Of a DNA stretch of 64,000 nt, positions 33,133 through 42,679 are shown piece by piece (the stretch's first letter is position 1; the number at the start of each line of letters is the position of its first letter). The stretch spans positions 62,001-126,000 of the forward strand of contig PKYQ01000018.1 in the NCBI GenBank assembly GCA_003133685.1. Reading direction: 5' to 3'. This stretch comes from Acidimicrobiaceae bacterium (GTDB lineage: Bacteria; Actinomycetota; Acidimicrobiia; Acidimicrobiales; RAAP-2). The position numbers and the translations under genes are program-made. The notes below the pieces were generated by a model. It saw only the letters and a list, made by a program, of their open reading frames with translations. It was not told the origin of the DNA and searched no databases.

Positions 33133-34392
33133 TTGACGCTTCTCGATCGACCTCGACGCGTGACGCCGTTAGGAATCGGCGCTGTCGTCCTCGGACTTCT
33201 CGCGACACTCGTCATGTCGATACTCGTAGCACGGACGCACGGCTTTCACCCGTGGACCTTCGCGGGCCGCTATACCTACGTGTTCCGAGACCTCAAGGGT
33301 CGTGTCACCAACCTTCAGACGCTGCGACGCACCGGCAACATTTACGTTCCCTTCGGAGTCGAGGCGTTCACCTACCCGCCGGGGGCGATTTTCTTGTTCT
33401 GGCCCCTGGTCTGGCTGCCGACGTCGACCATTCCCTTCCTGTGGTCGTGGTTGAGCATTCTCTGTCTTGCGGTGTCGCTCGCGGTCTGTCTCAACCGACT
33501 GACGCCTCGACACTGGACGACCTCGCTCGCTATAGGTTGTTGGTTCGCTCTCGCGTCCATTGTGCTCATGCCGGTCGAGGTCGAATGCCTCATCTGGGGA
33601 CAGACGGCGACGATTTTGCTGCTGATCGTGGTCCTCGACTCGCTCGTCGTGAAGGGCCGCGGTCGCGGAATATTGGTGGGACTCGCCACGGCCTTCAAGA
33701 TCTACCCGGTCGTGTTCATCATCATGTGGTTCTGGCGTCGACAGTTCCGTGAAGCGATCACGGCATTGGTCACGACCGCCGTCGCGACGTCGATCGCGTG
33801 GATCCTCTGGCCGACGAGTTTCTCGACCTTCGTGCGGGTCCTCATCGTCGGTCACAAAGAGTTCGGACGATTCGCCAACGGCGGAGCCGCGACGTACGCG
33901 AGCTCGAGTATCACCTCGTTCTTCATGCGCGCGCCGTTCCACATCGGACTACTCAATTGGGCCTGGGACGGAGTATTTTCGGTCCTGGTCATCGCCCTGG
34001 GTCTCTGCGCTTCCCAGAAACTGTGGAAGATGGACTGCGAGATCTCCGCGATGGTCTGTGTCCTCTACGCCAGCGTCCTCGGCTCCCCAGTGGCGTGGGA
34101 CCACTACTTCGCCTTCGCGCCATTGCTGGTGCTCGTCATCCGAGAGGTCGGGTTACGTAGCTGGCTCGGTCGAGCGTGCGTACTCGCGCTCGCGAATTTT
34201 CTCATTCCCTGGCTCTTCATCCACAATTCACTCGAGACGTCTACGTACCTCGCGATACGTGATTTCGTTGCTCGAAACGCAATCCTCTTGACGTCACTGA
34301 CGCTCCTTGGGTCAGTCTTCGCCACGTCGCGACAGTCAGTCCCAGAACGCTTGGGCCAGGGCGAGCGATGGCGCTGGAAGGCGCTTCGCTAA
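33133..34392 (+). CDS. GT87-family polyprenol-dependent mannosyltransferase-like protein
   Basis: 419-aa integral membrane glycosyltransferase of the DUF2029/GT87 group (PimE-like alpha-1,2-mannosyltransferases of actinobacterial lipoglycans). Motifs: EAFTYPPGAIFLFWPL (extracytoplasmic loop), WGQTATILLLIVVLD, GLATAFKIYPVVFI and SPVAWDHYFAFAPLL; ten or so helices. TTG 33133 is the longest start; GTG 33160 is equally possible. Its TAA lies in the loop of a perfect 7-bp hairpin (34383-34401). Confidence 0.8.
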   Translation: MTLLDRPRRVTPLGIGAVVLGLLATLVMSILVARTHGFHPWTFAGRYTYVFRDLKGRVTNLQTLRRTGNIYVPFGVEAFTYPPGAIFLFWPLVWLPTSTIPFLWSWLSILCLAVSLAVCLNRLTPRHWTTSLAIGCWFALASIVLMPVEVECLIWGQTATILLLIVVLDSLVVKGRGRGILVGLATAFKIYPVVFIIMWFWRRQFREAITALVTTAVATSIAWILWPTSFSTFVRVLIVGHKEFGRFANGGAATYASSSITSFFMRAPFHIGLLNWAWDGVFSVLVIALGLCASQKLWKMDCEISAMVCVLYASVLGSPVAWDHYFAFAPLLVLVIREVGLRSWLGRACVLALANFLIPWLFIHNSLETSTYLAIRDFVARNAILLTSLTLLGSVFATSRQSVPERLGQGERWRWKALR

Positions 34393-34401
34393 TCGCGAAG
34401 C
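34383..34401 (+). other. Hairpin with the GT87 stop codon in its loop
   Basis: GCTTCGC (34383-34389) and GCGAAGC (34395-34401) pair perfectly; the 5-nt loop TAATC contains the TAA stop. A run of seven A follows rather than U, so it is not a classical plus-strand terminator. Confidence 0.5.
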
Positions 34402-34476
34402 AAAAAAACAAGTCCGCTCCCATTTTGGTGCTGAGGTGTCCGTGCAAAACGAACGTCTTCCATCCGTAGGAGAAAC

Positions 34477-35301
34477 TCAGTTTGGCACCGAGATGCCAAC
34501 AACCACCTGCTGGCGCGCATGAACGGTGGCCCCACCTCGCGGCGAAGTCCAAACGATGTGTCCTAGCGGAACCGAAGTGCTATGGACGTCCTGTATGACC
34601 ACTCCGACTCCGAGCCCGGAGAGCTCGCCGACCGCAGTGGGTGTCACCATGCCCACAACATTCGGGAGAACGAGCGTCGTCGAAGGACACGGAATCGTGG
34701 TAATGGTTTGCCCACCGCCCGCGGTCTCGGAATACACGCTCTCAGGCTTGCAAGAAAGTGCCCAAGGCGACGTGCCAAGCCGCACAAAGCCAATTCCCGG
34801 ATATTCGTGTCCGAGAAGCGTCGTCAGGTTGCTGGCGAAGACGGGTGCAATCCGACCGTCCAGAGAATCATTGGAGGAGCCATCGGGCGCGGCGAGGTAG
34901 GCCTTTGGTGTGTATCCGACTTTATTTGGCCCGATGTAGACCGAAAGGTAGTCGGGAATTTTGTTGTAAGGAACGATTTTGTTTTGGCTGTACGGCATCC
35001 CACCCTTCGTCGGACCCGATACGGACAAAAGTCCGAAGCCATTCGTGGCGAAACCGATCACCGCAATGAGTACGACGAGTGGTGCACTGCTTGAAACGAG
35101 CAGTCGCCGATACGAAGTTCGAGATTGTTCGGACCGGACTCGCAGTGCGTTCATGACGATGTTGAGTGATCGACCCGGCCAGAATGGTCGATCCACCATT
35201 GAATCTTCGAGCAGTACGACAAACTCCTCTTCGTGGGTCTCGCGCCACCAACGCGGATACCAGCGCAGCAAACGGCGGGCGCGTCGTTCCACAGAATTCA
35301 T
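34477..35301 (-). CDS. PadR-linked membrane protein with a PASTA domain
   Basis: 274 aa. The N-terminus (RRARRLLRWYPRWWRETHEEE, then FVVLLEDSM) is the helical module found in membrane proteins encoded next to PadR regulators. One membrane helix follows (about 72-92), then an extracellular region ending in a PASTA domain (LVLPNVVGMVTPTAVGEL ... VPLGHIVWTSPRGGATV). PASTA domains bind peptidoglycan-type ligands and normally sit on kinases or PBPs. It overlaps the padR stop in ATGA. Possibly an envelope sensor controlled by PadR. Confidence 0.7.
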   Translation of the reverse strand: MNSVERRARRLLRWYPRWWRETHEEEFVVLLEDSMVDRPFWPGRSLNIVMNALRVRSEQSRTSYRRLLVSSSAPLVVLIAVIGFATNGFGLLSVSGPTKGGMPYSQNKIVPYNKIPDYLSVYIGPNKVGYTPKAYLAAPDGSSNDSLDGRIAPVFASNLTTLLGHEYPGIGFVRLGTSPWALSCKPESVYSETAGGGQTITTIPCPSTTLVLPNVVGMVTPTAVGELSGLGVGVVIQDVHSTSVPLGHIVWTSPRGGATVHARQQVVVGISVPN

Positions 35302-35627
35302 GGCGTCCCCCACTCACCGGAGAGACGACCAAGACCCGTTTCGGTTACGCGACGCTGTGCTTGCAAGTGCGCCATGAGAGCGGTCGCTCCCACGGCAGTG
35401 ATCTTGTATGGGCGTCGCCTTCCGACGGCCTCGAGTCCTTCAATGAGACCGTGGTCAACGAGCCGATCGAGAGCTGCGTACAAAGTCCCCGGCGCGAGGT
35501 GAACGCCAGCGAAGTGCTCAATGTCCTTGGTCAGGGCATAGCCGTGCTTGGGCCCGTCGGCGAGACTCGATAGTACGAGGGTGGCGGGACCCGTGTAGCG
35601 GCCAAGAGCGGATAACTCGCCTGTCAT
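35298..35627 (-). CDS. PadR-family transcriptional regulator
   Basis: 109-aa winged-helix protein with ATLVLSSLADGPKHGYAL, then APGTLYAALDRLVDHGLIEG and the wing GRRRPYKIT, i.e. the short PadR subfamily that controls adjacent membrane-protein genes. It leads a two-gene operon with the PASTA protein (4-bp overlap). Predicted leaderless mRNA: TAAATT lies 6 nt before the ATG, with TTGACT 18 bp further up and an imperfect dyad in the spacer that is a candidate autoregulatory site. Confidence 0.85.
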   Translation of the reverse strand: MTGELSALGRYTGPATLVLSSLADGPKHGYALTKDIEHFAGVHLAPGTLYAALDRLVDHGLIEGLEAVGRRRPYKITAVGATALMAHLQAQRRVTETGLGRLSGEWGTP

Positions 35628-35633
35628 GTCTCA

Positions 35634-35663
35634 AATTTACTCCGTACCACGGTATACAGTCAA
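35634..35663 (-). promoter_or_regulatory. padR promoter with candidate operator dyad
   Basis: Minus strand TTGACT (35663-35658), 18-bp spacer, TAAATT (35639-35634), 6 nt, ATG. The spacer holds GTACC-AC-GGTAT (35644-35655), a near-perfect dyad placed to block RNA polymerase. Confidence 0.6.
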
Positions 35664-35783
35664 CATGAGTGACTGATCCGCAATATCGGAGGCCTCGACG
35701 TGCCATGAATGCCACATTGCATTGAGGACTGAACTCCGTAACGAAATCAAGCTAAGAAGAAAATGGAGAGAAGAGGACTTCTA

Positions 35784-37013
35784 ATGTCAGCAGCAATACC
35801 CAGTGGCGAGAAGAGGGTAACCGGTCGCACGTGGATGCGTCCATTCACCTTCGCCGCTTCCTTTGGACTGCTTTGCAGTATGTCGATCGCTCTGTGGTCG
35901 GCTCAGCCTGCGTCGTCAGCCGCGTCGACTACCACGACAGCGCCGCCGGGATTTGCACTTTCAATGGAGTCGTTCGATTTCGCCAACTCGTCGTCCGGGT
36001 TCGGCGTGTTTACTAGAGAGTCTCCCAGTGGAAAGGTGTGCTCGGACCTCGTGGGGAAGTCAACGGACGGTGGTGAAATCTTCAAATCGCTGGTTGATGT
36101 AATGACGTGGGACTGCGCCAACAGTGATTTCAGTTCCTCGCTTACGACTGACGGATACGGTGACGCATTCTTATACGGTCCGCAGCTTTTCGTAAGCCAC
36201 GACAACGCTAAGACGTGGACCAGGAGTCCTCAATCGGGATTTGTTCTGGACGTAAAGGCAATTGGACGCTCGGTCTGGATCGTCGTTGCCACGTGCACGC
36301 GCGCTGAGACGGCTTCCGATGTGGCGTGTCCAGTGCAACTTCGTGAGTCAAACAATGGGGGGCGCACCTGGGAGTCTTCTTTGGTGGGTCCGAAAGGTCA
36401 CAGCGGAGGGATCTCATATGGTGCGCACGGACAGAGTTACTTGATTCGCATCAATCGATTGAGCGCGTATTTGATGTTGGCGCCAACCGTCAGCACTAAT
36501 GGCGGCCCGAGCGTCGTTCCTCTTTGGTTTACCTCTACCGGCGGAAGGTCCTGGTCAAGTCGCCAAGTGCCATGTCACATTGGCGCCCTGTCAGCGGTTC
36601 TCTCGGCGGCGCCGAACGGAACACTGATGACGGTGTGCGCCTCGGGACCCAGCACCGGTAGTCAGATTAAGTCAGTGCTCGAATCGAGTGACGGTGGTCG
36701 CACATGGGAACTGAAGACCGATTCAAACATTGATTTCGGGTATCTCGGGGCCATCGATTTGGTCACTAAACAGGAGGCTTTCTTGGTAGGGGGTCGGAGT
36801 TCGCTATTGGTCACGCACGATGGCGGTGCCCTTTGGGAACCTGTGCGGCCCCTGCTTGGTGGATCAGACGGAGGTACCTCTGAGGTCGTGTTTTTCAACG
36901 TTGATCACGGCATTGTGTTGGGCAATGAAGAGAATAACAATGAGAAATTGACTCTTTGGAGTACGGCTGACGGCGGAAAGCACTGGATCTCGAAACCGCC
37001 GCGGGTCGAATGA
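35784..37013 (+). CDS. Secreted BNR/sialidase-type propeller protein
   Basis: 409 aa. A signal peptide (about 18-45, FTFAASFGLLCSMSIALWSA then QPASSAAS) and a short Thr-rich linker precede a repeat-built domain. BNR-like Asp-box motifs recur: STDGGEIF, SHDNAKTW, SNNGGRTW, STGGRSW, SSDGGRTW, THDGGALW, TADGGKHW, which suggests a six- or seven-bladed propeller. No enzymatic residues are recognised. ATG 35784 has AGAGGA at good spacing and is preferred over ATG 35763. Codon use here is less GC-biased than in neighbouring genes, hinting at transfer. Confidence 0.65.
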   Translation: MSAAIPSGEKRVTGRTWMRPFTFAASFGLLCSMSIALWSAQPASSAASTTTTAPPGFALSMESFDFANSSSGFGVFTRESPSGKVCSDLVGKSTDGGEIFKSLVDVMTWDCANSDFSSSLTTDGYGDAFLYGPQLFVSHDNAKTWTRSPQSGFVLDVKAIGRSVWIVVATCTRAETASDVACPVQLRESNNGGRTWESSLVGPKGHSGGISYGAHGQSYLIRINRLSAYLMLAPTVSTNGGPSVVPLWFTSTGGRSWSSRQVPCHIGALSAVLSAAPNGTLMTVCASGPSTGSQIKSVLESSDGGRTWELKTDSNIDFGYLGAIDLVTKQEAFLVGGRSSLLVTHDGGALWEPVRPLLGGSDGGTSEVVFFNVDHGIVLGNEENNNEKLTLWSTADGGKHWISKPPRVE

Positions 37014-37067
37014 GTACTTGAAAGACGTAATGGCAAGTTACACATAAGCACCTCGAAGTTGCGTATA

Positions 37068-38213
37068 TCAATTCTTGAGCAGGTGTTTTGCGATGACTAC
37101 GCGCTGGATCTGATTGGTACCCTCGTAGATTTGCGTGATCTTCGCGTCGCGCATAAAACGTTCGACCGGGAACTCCTTCGTGAAGCCGTAACCACCGAGG
37201 AGTTGAACGGCGTCAGTGGTGACGCTCATCGCGGTGTCGGAGGCGAAAGACTTCGCGGCTGCTCCCAGGTACGAGAGGTTGCCATCGGGATCGCCAGCGT
37301 CGATTGTCGCGCATGCCTGATAGACCAACGCGCGCGCCGCTTCGGTACGAATCGCCATATCGGCCAGCATGAATCGCAGTCCCTGCAGGTCGGCAATCGG
37401 TCGACCGAAGGCCTTGCGACCCTTCATGTAGTGAGCGGCGAAGTCAATCGCCGCCTGGGCAATGCCGACAGCTTGGGCGCCGATCGTCGGGCGGGACCGG
37501 TCCAGCGTGTGCATCGCCATGAGGAACCCTTCACCCTCGTTGCCGATCCGATGCGACGCCGGGACACGAACGTCGTGAAAGACGACCTCGCCGGTCGGCG
37601 AGGCTCGGAGTCCCATCTTGTCTTCGTGCTTGGGAAATTCGACGCCGGGGCCCTTCTCGACGAGGAAACACGTAATGCCGTGGGTGCGCGCTGTCGGGTC
37701 GGTCGTCGCGAACACGGTGTAGGTGTCCGAGACCCCGGCGTTGGTGATCCAATACTTCGAACCGTTCAAGACGTAGTCGTCGCCGTCGCGTACCGCGCGA
37801 CAGCGCATGGCCGCGACGTCGGATCCGGCGTCGGCTTCCGAGAGGCAGTAGCTCCCCTGGATCTCACCCGACGCAATACGCGGCAGGTAGGCCTGCTTGA
37901 TCTCTTCGGAGGCGAAGTTCATGATGGGCAGCATCGCCAGTTTGGAGATCAGGATCGTGACCGACGTCGATGCACATCCACGCGCCAACTGTTCGACCAT
38001 GATTGCTTGGGTCACCATGTCCGCCCCGACGCCGCCGTAAGCGGCAGGGACCTGCATCGCGGGCAGGTCCATCTTCACGCAGGCGTCGAAACTCTCTTGG
38101 GGATAGGTCTGATCGCGGTCGTGCTCGGCGGCGTAGGGGGCGACCTGTTCGTCGACGAAACTGCGCATCACGTCGCGAAAAGCCCGTTGTTCTTCGGTGA
38201 GGACGAAACTCAT
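37068..38213 (-). CDS. Acyl-CoA dehydrogenase (short/branched-chain type)
   Basis: 381-aa FAD flavoenzyme. It shows VLTEEQRAFRDVMRSFV, SEADAGSDVAAM, GSKYWITNAGVSD, HEDKMGLRASPTGEVVF and the catalytic Glu in QIYEGTNQIQR near the C-terminus, the arrangement of butyryl/isobutyryl-CoA-type enzymes. AAGGAG precedes the ATG. The next gene upstream on the same strand (38237) is 23 bp away, so the two may be co-transcribed. Exact substrate not determined. Confidence 0.87.
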   Translation of the reverse strand: MSFVLTEEQRAFRDVMRSFVDEQVAPYAAEHDRDQTYPQESFDACVKMDLPAMQVPAAYGGVGADMVTQAIMVEQLARGCASTSVTILISKLAMLPIMNFASEEIKQAYLPRIASGEIQGSYCLSEADAGSDVAAMRCRAVRDGDDYVLNGSKYWITNAGVSDTYTVFATTDPTARTHGITCFLVEKGPGVEFPKHEDKMGLRASPTGEVVFHDVRVPASHRIGNEGEGFLMAMHTLDRSRPTIGAQAVGIAQAAIDFAAHYMKGRKAFGRPIADLQGLRFMLADMAIRTEAARALVYQACATIDAGDPDGNLSYLGAAAKSFASDTAMSVTTDAVQLLGGYGFTKEFPVERFMRDAKITQIYEGTNQIQRVVIAKHLLKN

Positions 38214-38236
38214 GTCACTCCTTTACGAGTTGAGAA

Positions 38237-38707
38237 CTAAAGAGAAGTTGGGGCACCCGTCGCGACAAGTTCATCGCCGTCGACGGCGTCGACGAACCGG
38301 CGCTGAAGGACGTAACTGTGCGCCAGACCACGAAACGGTTCGCTCAACTGGTGATCGATCGACGGCGCGTCACGCAGTCCGTAAAGGTCCATCGCGACCT
38401 TGACGTCGCCCAACTGCGGACCGCGTCCGATGAGGCTGGCGCGCTTGGCGGCGACCAGTCCGATGCCGAGGGCGACGTCGTGACGGTCGTGCTCGTGATC
38501 GAAGATCAGTTTCGCGCACTCACGAGCGGCGATGGTCAACGCAAATCCTTCACCGGGCGCCTGGGTGCCGCGACCCGCTTGACCGGCGGCGGGCACGGCG
38601 TGCAACAGCCCGGCCTTGGGCGTCCGAGAGATCTGGGCGATTCCCGTCTCCATGGTGGGGCGAACTTGGCCCGTCGCTGAAACTGGGGAAAACGTTGGTT
38701 GGGTCAC
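38237..38707 (-). CDS. Conserved hypothetical protein near acyl-CoA dehydrogenase
   Basis: 156 aa, no recognised family. A low-complexity start (PTFSPVSATGQVRP) leads to a stretch that looks folded: PAAGQAGRGTQAPGEGFALT, IAARECAKLIFDHEHDRHD, and VALGIGLVAAKRASLIGRGP. No membrane helix or signal peptide is seen. GTG 38707 is preceded at 6 nt by TAGTCT, giving a leaderless start, and the reading frame is well preserved. Lies upstream of the acyl-CoA dehydrogenase on the same strand. Confidence 0.5.
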   Translation of the reverse strand: MTQPTFSPVSATGQVRPTMETGIAQISRTPKAGLLHAVPAAGQAGRGTQAPGEGFALTIAARECAKLIFDHEHDRHDVALGIGLVAAKRASLIGRGPQLGDVKVAMDLYGLRDAPSIDHQLSEPFRGLAHSYVLQRRFVDAVDGDELVATGAPTSL

Positions 38708-38713
38708 TTCTTG

Positions 38714-38719
38714 AGACTA
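38714..38719 (-). promoter_or_regulatory. -10 element of the 38237-38707 gene
   Basis: Minus strand TAGTCT, 6 nt, GTG 38707, no Shine-Dalgarno sequence. It lies between this gene and the ilvE stop (38732). Confidence 0.45.
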
Positions 38720-38731
38720 CAACGAGGTCCT

Positions 38732-39658
38732 TTAGACCTTGGTCAGCCAACTCTCGTAGGCCGGTCGCGCACCGCGCACGGCCTGGAAATACGTCGACTG
38801 GATCTCCATGGTTATCGGACCGGGTTTTCCGGCGCCAACGACGCGGTCATCGACCGAGTCGATCGGGACGACCTCGGCGGCCGTACCGGTGAGGAACGCT
38901 TCGTCGGCGAGGTAGAGGTCGTCGCGTCGCAGCGCCTCGAAGCTCACGGCGTGACCAAGGTCGTTCGCGATCTTCACGATGCTCGACTGAGTGATTCCGC
39001 GCAGCGCCCCGGCTTCGGACGGCGGCGGGCTGATGATCAGTCCGTCGCGCACGATGAACAGGTTCTCACCAGTGCACTCACTGACGAGGCCGTCCGTACC
39101 CAGCATGATCGCTTCGTCGTAGCCGGCCTTCACCGCTTCGAGTTTGGCGAGGCACGAATTGACGTAGCCGCCAACGGTCTTAGACGCCGTCGGCATCGAG
39201 TTCGGATGGTGTCGGGCCCAGGACGAGATCTTCATCCGCACGCCCTTTTCGAGGCTGTCGGCGCCCAGGTACGCGCCCCACGGCCATACGCCGATGATGA
39301 CATTGATCGGGGCCCCCATCGGGTTCACGCCCATCTCGCCGTAGCCGAGGTAAACGAGCGGTCGAATGTAGCAACCGTCGTTCATCTCGTTCACCCGCAC
39401 CGTTTCGACCGCGGCGTCGCACAGTTCATCGAGCGTGTAGGGCACGTCGATCATCAAGATCTTGCAACTGCGCAGCAGTCGTTCCATGTGCTCGCGCAAA
39501 CGGAAGATCGCCACGCCTTGGGGTGTCTTGTAGGCGCGTATGCCTTCGAAGGCGCCCATCCCGTAGTGCAGCGTGTGACTGAGTACGTGGGTGGTCGCGT
39601 TCTCCCAGTCGACCAGCGCTCCGTCCGTCCAGATCTTCTTCGTGGGGGTTAAAGCCAT
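38732..39658 (-). CDS. ilvE: Branched-chain amino acid aminotransferase
   Basis: Class IV PLP aminotransferase interconverting leucine, isoleucine and valine with their 2-oxoacids. 308 aa: HYGMGAFEGIRAY, RLREHMERLLRS, CYIRPLVYLGYGEMG, the PLP lysine in PTASKTVGGYVNS, SECTGENLF and GTAAEVVPI. This is the E. coli-like type I BCAT. The ATG follows the leuB stop with no gap, so the two are coupled and leuB-ilvE forms one leucine-related transcript. Confidence 0.9.
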   Translation of the reverse strand: MALTPTKKIWTDGALVDWENATTHVLSHTLHYGMGAFEGIRAYKTPQGVAIFRLREHMERLLRSCKILMIDVPYTLDELCDAAVETVRVNEMNDGCYIRPLVYLGYGEMGVNPMGAPINVIIGVWPWGAYLGADSLEKGVRMKISSWARHHPNSMPTASKTVGGYVNSCLAKLEAVKAGYDEAIMLGTDGLVSECTGENLFIVRDGLIISPPPSEAGALRGITQSSIVKIANDLGHAVSFEALRRDDLYLADEAFLTGTAAEVVPIDSVDDRVVGAGKPGPITMEIQSTYFQAVRGARPAYESWLTKV

Positions 39659-40681
39659 TTACAACCTTCCAATTAGATTTTTCGCGACACCGTCCGTACC
39701 CAGTACGGCAACGTCACCATCAAAGTCTGCCACCGCCCGAGCAATACGTCGTGCGGCCGCCACTTCTTCCAGGTGCTCGAGCATGAGAACGGCCGACGAC
39801 ACCGCGGCCAAGGGATTGGCCTTACCGGTGCCCACGATGTCGTGCGCCGCGCCGTGGACCGGCTCGAAGAGCGAGGCGCCGGTGCGCGCGGGGTTCAGAT
39901 TCGCGCTCGCGGCGAACCCGATGCCGCCCGTGACGGCACCGGCTAAGTCCGAGAGGATGTCGCCGAACAGATTGTCGGTCACGATGACGCCGTAGCGCTG
40001 CGGACTCTCGACCAGATAGATGCACGCGGCGTCGACGTGGTTGTAGTCGACCGCGACGTCGGGGAACTCTGCGCCCACTTCGCTCACGACACGCGACCAG
40101 AGGTCGCCAGCGAAGGTGAGCACGTTGGTCTTGTGCACGAGCGTCAATCGAGGGGACTCGAGCGACGCAGTTCGACCAAAGGCGTAACGCACGCAACGCT
40201 CGACGCCGAAGCGCGTGTTGACCGATCCCTGGGTCGCCACTTCGTGCGGGGTACCGCGCCGAAGGATCCCTCCCTCGCCGGCGTAGGGCCCTTCAGTGTT
40301 CTCGCGCACGATGGCGAACTCACATCCTTGCGCGATCGAACCGGCCACGCCACGAAACGGTCGGTAGTTGATGTAGAGGTCGAGTCCGAAGCGCAATCGA
40401 AGCAGTAACCCGCGTTCGAGTACTCCCCCGGGAATTCGAGTGTCGCCAATTGCCGGTCCGACCGCGCCCAGCATGATGGCGTCGTAGCCCCGAAGTTCTT
40501 CCAACGTGGCGTCATCGAGGACGAAGCCGTCCTTCAGATACCGAGCGGCGCCGAGTTCATAGGACGTGGTCGCGAGAGTGACACCGGCGGCTCGAACGAC
40601 GTCAAGCGCTGCGCCCGTGACCTCGGGGCCGATGCCGTCGCCACCGATCACCGCCACGCGGTGGGTGCGTTCGTTGCTCAC
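39659..40681 (-). CDS. leuB: 3-Isopropylmalate dehydrogenase
   Basis: Oxidatively decarboxylates 3-isopropylmalate in leucine synthesis. 340 aa with [30 protein letters not shown], the substrate-binding [24 protein letters not shown] and the C-terminal [19 protein letters not shown] (NAD side). GTG 40681 follows AAGGAG. Divergent from greA-leuC-leuD, so leucine genes flank this intergenic region on both sides. Confidence 0.93.
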   Translation of the reverse strand: MSNERTHRVAVIGGDGIGPEVTGAALDVVRAAGVTLATTSYELGAARYLKDGFVLDDATLEELRGYDAIMLGAVGPAIGDTRIPGGVLERGLLLRLRFGLDLYINYRPFRGVAGSIAQGCEFAIVRENTEGPYAGEGGILRRGTPHEVATQGSVNTRFGVERCVRYAFGRTASLESPRLTLVHKTNVLTFAGDLWSRVVSEVGAEFPDVAVDYNHVDAACIYLVESPQRYGVIVTDNLFGDILSDLAGAVTGGIGFAASANLNPARTGASLFEPVHGAAHDIVGTGKANPLAAVSSAVLMLEHLEEVAAARRIARAVADFDGDVAVLGTDGVAKNLIGRL

Positions 40682-40798
40682 GGGCCGTCTCCTTCTTTGG
40701 TCTATTTTGCTCGCCCGCCCGTGTGCGTAGCAAACCCGTCGGAGGCCTCGTCAGATCCGGACGGTAGAATTGCGCTCTCTCCCCTAGAAGAGAAGGCT

Positions 40799-41275
40799 AT
40801 GGCCGGCGAAATCCACCGCATCACCCAAGAGACACTCGACAAGCTTCAGGCCGAGTACGACGAACTCACGACCGTGGGTCGTACCGAGATCGCTCGGGTC
40901 ATCGAGTCCGCCCGACTCCTCGGCGACCTCTCGGAGAACGGGGACTACCACGCCGCCAAGGACAGCCAAGGCAAGATGGAGTCGCGAATCCGCCAGATCG
41001 ACAACGTGATCCGAAATCACGAAATCGTCGAGCGCGACGAGAATTCCAACACGGTCGAACACGCCACCATCGTCCAGATCGTCTACGAGGGCGACGATGA
41101 CGATGACCGCCAGGAGTTCTTCATCGGGTCGATCGAAGAAAAGCCCGACGGTGTACTCGTGGCCTCCCCCACATCACCGTTGGGCAGCGCGCTGCTCGGT
41201 CACGCCGTGGGCGACGCAGTCGAATACGAAGCGCCGTCAGGTGTCCTGCGTCTCAAGATCGTGGGAATTCGCTAA
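40799..41275 (+). CDS. greA: Transcription elongation factor GreA
   Basis: Rescues backtracked RNA polymerase by stimulating transcript cleavage. 158 aa: coiled-coil finger (about 8-75, with RVIESARLLGDLSENGDYHAA, whose acidic tip motif DLSENGDY is conserved) and the globular GreA C-domain ending LRLKIVGIR. The ATG has AGAGAAGG upstream; TAGAAT at 40775-40780 is a likely -10 box. leuC follows with no gap, an unusual greA-leuCD linkage. Confidence 0.92.
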   Translation: MAGEIHRITQETLDKLQAEYDELTTVGRTEIARVIESARLLGDLSENGDYHAAKDSQGKMESRIRQIDNVIRNHEIVERDENSNTVEHATIVQIVYEGDDDDDRQEFFIGSIEEKPDGVLVASPTSPLGSALLGHAVGDAVEYEAPSGVLRLKIVGIR

Positions 41276-42679
41276 GTGCCGACTGGCCGGACCCTCTTCG
41301 AGAAGATCTGGGAAGAGCACGCCATCGAGGCGTCCGGCGAACAGACACTGCTCTATATCGATTTGCACCTCGTACACGAAGTGACGAGCCCCCAGGCCTT
41401 CGAGAGTTTGCGACTGAACGGGCGAGGCGTGCGACGACCCGAGCGCACCTTGGCCACGGCCGATCACAACGTTCCGACCGATCCGATCTCGACGCCGGTG
41501 AGCGACCCGGTGTCACGACGCCAGCTCGAGGCGCTCGAAGAGAACTGTGAGGAGTTCGGTATCACCGTCTTCCCGCGGGGACATGAGAATCAGGGGATCG
41601 TCCACGTGATCGGTCCGGAACTTGGCGTGACCCAGCCGGGCATGACCATCGTCTGCGGTGATTCGCACACTTCGACCCACGGTGCCTTCGGCGCACTGGC
41701 CTTCGGCATCGGCACCAGCGAAGTGGAGCACGTGCTCGCGACACAAACGCTCCCCCAACAAAAGGCCAAGTCGATGGCCGTCACGCTCGAGGGCAGCCTG
41801 CGGCCGGGTGTCTCGGCCAAGGACATCGCGCTCGCCATCGTCTCGACGCTCGGCACCGGTGGCGGCGCCGGCCACGTCATCGAGTATCGGGGCGACGCGA
41901 TTCGCGACCTCTCGATGGAAGGTCGAATGACAGTCTGCAACATGAGCATCGAAGCGGGCGCCCGTGCCGGACTGGTTGCCGTGGACGACACGACGATCGA
42001 GTATTTACGCTCGCGACCGAGCGTCCCGAAGGGCGACGAGTTCGAGACCGCCGCCGAGCGCTGGCGGACGTTCGTAAGTGACGACGACGCCACGTTCGAC
42101 GACGAGGTCGTCCTGCGCGCCGAGGACATCGTGCCATCGATCACGTGGGGCACGAACCCCGCGCAGGTCGTCTCACTCGACGGCGTCATACCGTCGCCCG
42201 AAGGGATCGTCGATCCCGACGAGAGGTCGACGACCGAGCGCTCCCTCGCCTACATGGGGCTCACGCCGGGCACACCGGTTCGCTCGATACCGATTGACGT
42301 CGTTTTCATCGGTTCGTGCACGAACTCACGTATCGAGGACCTGCGCGTCGCGGCCTCGCTCGCGCAAGGTCACCGCGTCGCCGAGGGCGTTCGAGCCCTG
42401 GTCGTACCGGGCTCGCACCGCGTGAAACGCCAGGCCGAAGCCGAGGGTTTGGACCAGATATTTCTCGACGCCGGTTTCGAGTGGCGCGAGCCCGGTTGCT
42501 CGATGTGTTTGGGCATGAACCCGGATCAACTCGGCGCCGAGAAGCGCTGCGCGTCGACGTCGAATCGAAACTTCGAGGGTCGCCAGGGCCGCGGCGGCCG
42601 TACACACCTCGTCTCACCAGCGGTCGCGGCGGCGAGCGCAATCATGGGTCGATTCGCGTCGCCCGAGGAGTTGTCATGA
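41276..42679 (+). CDS. leuC: 3-Isopropylmalate dehydratase large subunit
   Basis: Isomerises 2- to 3-isopropylmalate with LeuD, using a [4Fe-4S] cluster. 467 aa; cluster cysteines in FIGSCTNSR and [12 protein letters not shown], plus [14 protein letters not shown] and [13 protein letters not shown] 41276 directly abuts the greA stop; its TGA overlaps leuD in ATGA. The cluster links it to the SUF system elsewhere in the window. Confidence 0.94.
   Translation: MPTGRTLFEKIWEEHAIEASGEQTLLYIDLHLVHEVTSPQAFESLRLNGRGVRRPERTLATADHNVPTDPISTPVSDPVSRRQLEALEENCEEFGITVFPRGHENQGIVHVIGPELGVTQPGMTIVCGDSHTSTHGAFGALAFGIGTSEVEHVLATQTLPQQKAKSMAVTLEGSLRPGVSAKDIALAIVSTLGTGGGAGHVIEYRGDAIRDLSMEGRMTVCNMSIEAGARAGLVAVDDTTIEYLRSRPSVPKGDEFETAAERWRTFVSDDDATFDDEVVLRAEDIVPSITWGTNPAQVVSLDGVIPSPEGIVDPDERSTTERSLAYMGLTPGTPVRSIPIDVVFIGSCTNSRIEDLRVAASLAQGHRVAEGVRALVVPGSHRVKRQAEAEGLDQIFLDAGFEWREPGCSMCLGMNPDQLGAEKRCASTSNRNFEGRQGRGGRTHLVSPAVAAASAIMGRFASPEELS

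Noticed and set aside
32967..33215. Lysine-ended minus-strand small frame before the GT87 gene
   Set aside because: It overlaps the GT87 start, has no clear start signal and matches no family I know. Left as a note in the intergenic entry.
37059..38240. A 393-codon plus-strand frame antisense to the acyl-CoA dehydrogenase
   Set aside because: The minus strand carries a complete acyl-CoA dehydrogenase with all motifs; the antisense product is Arg/His-rich without a family.
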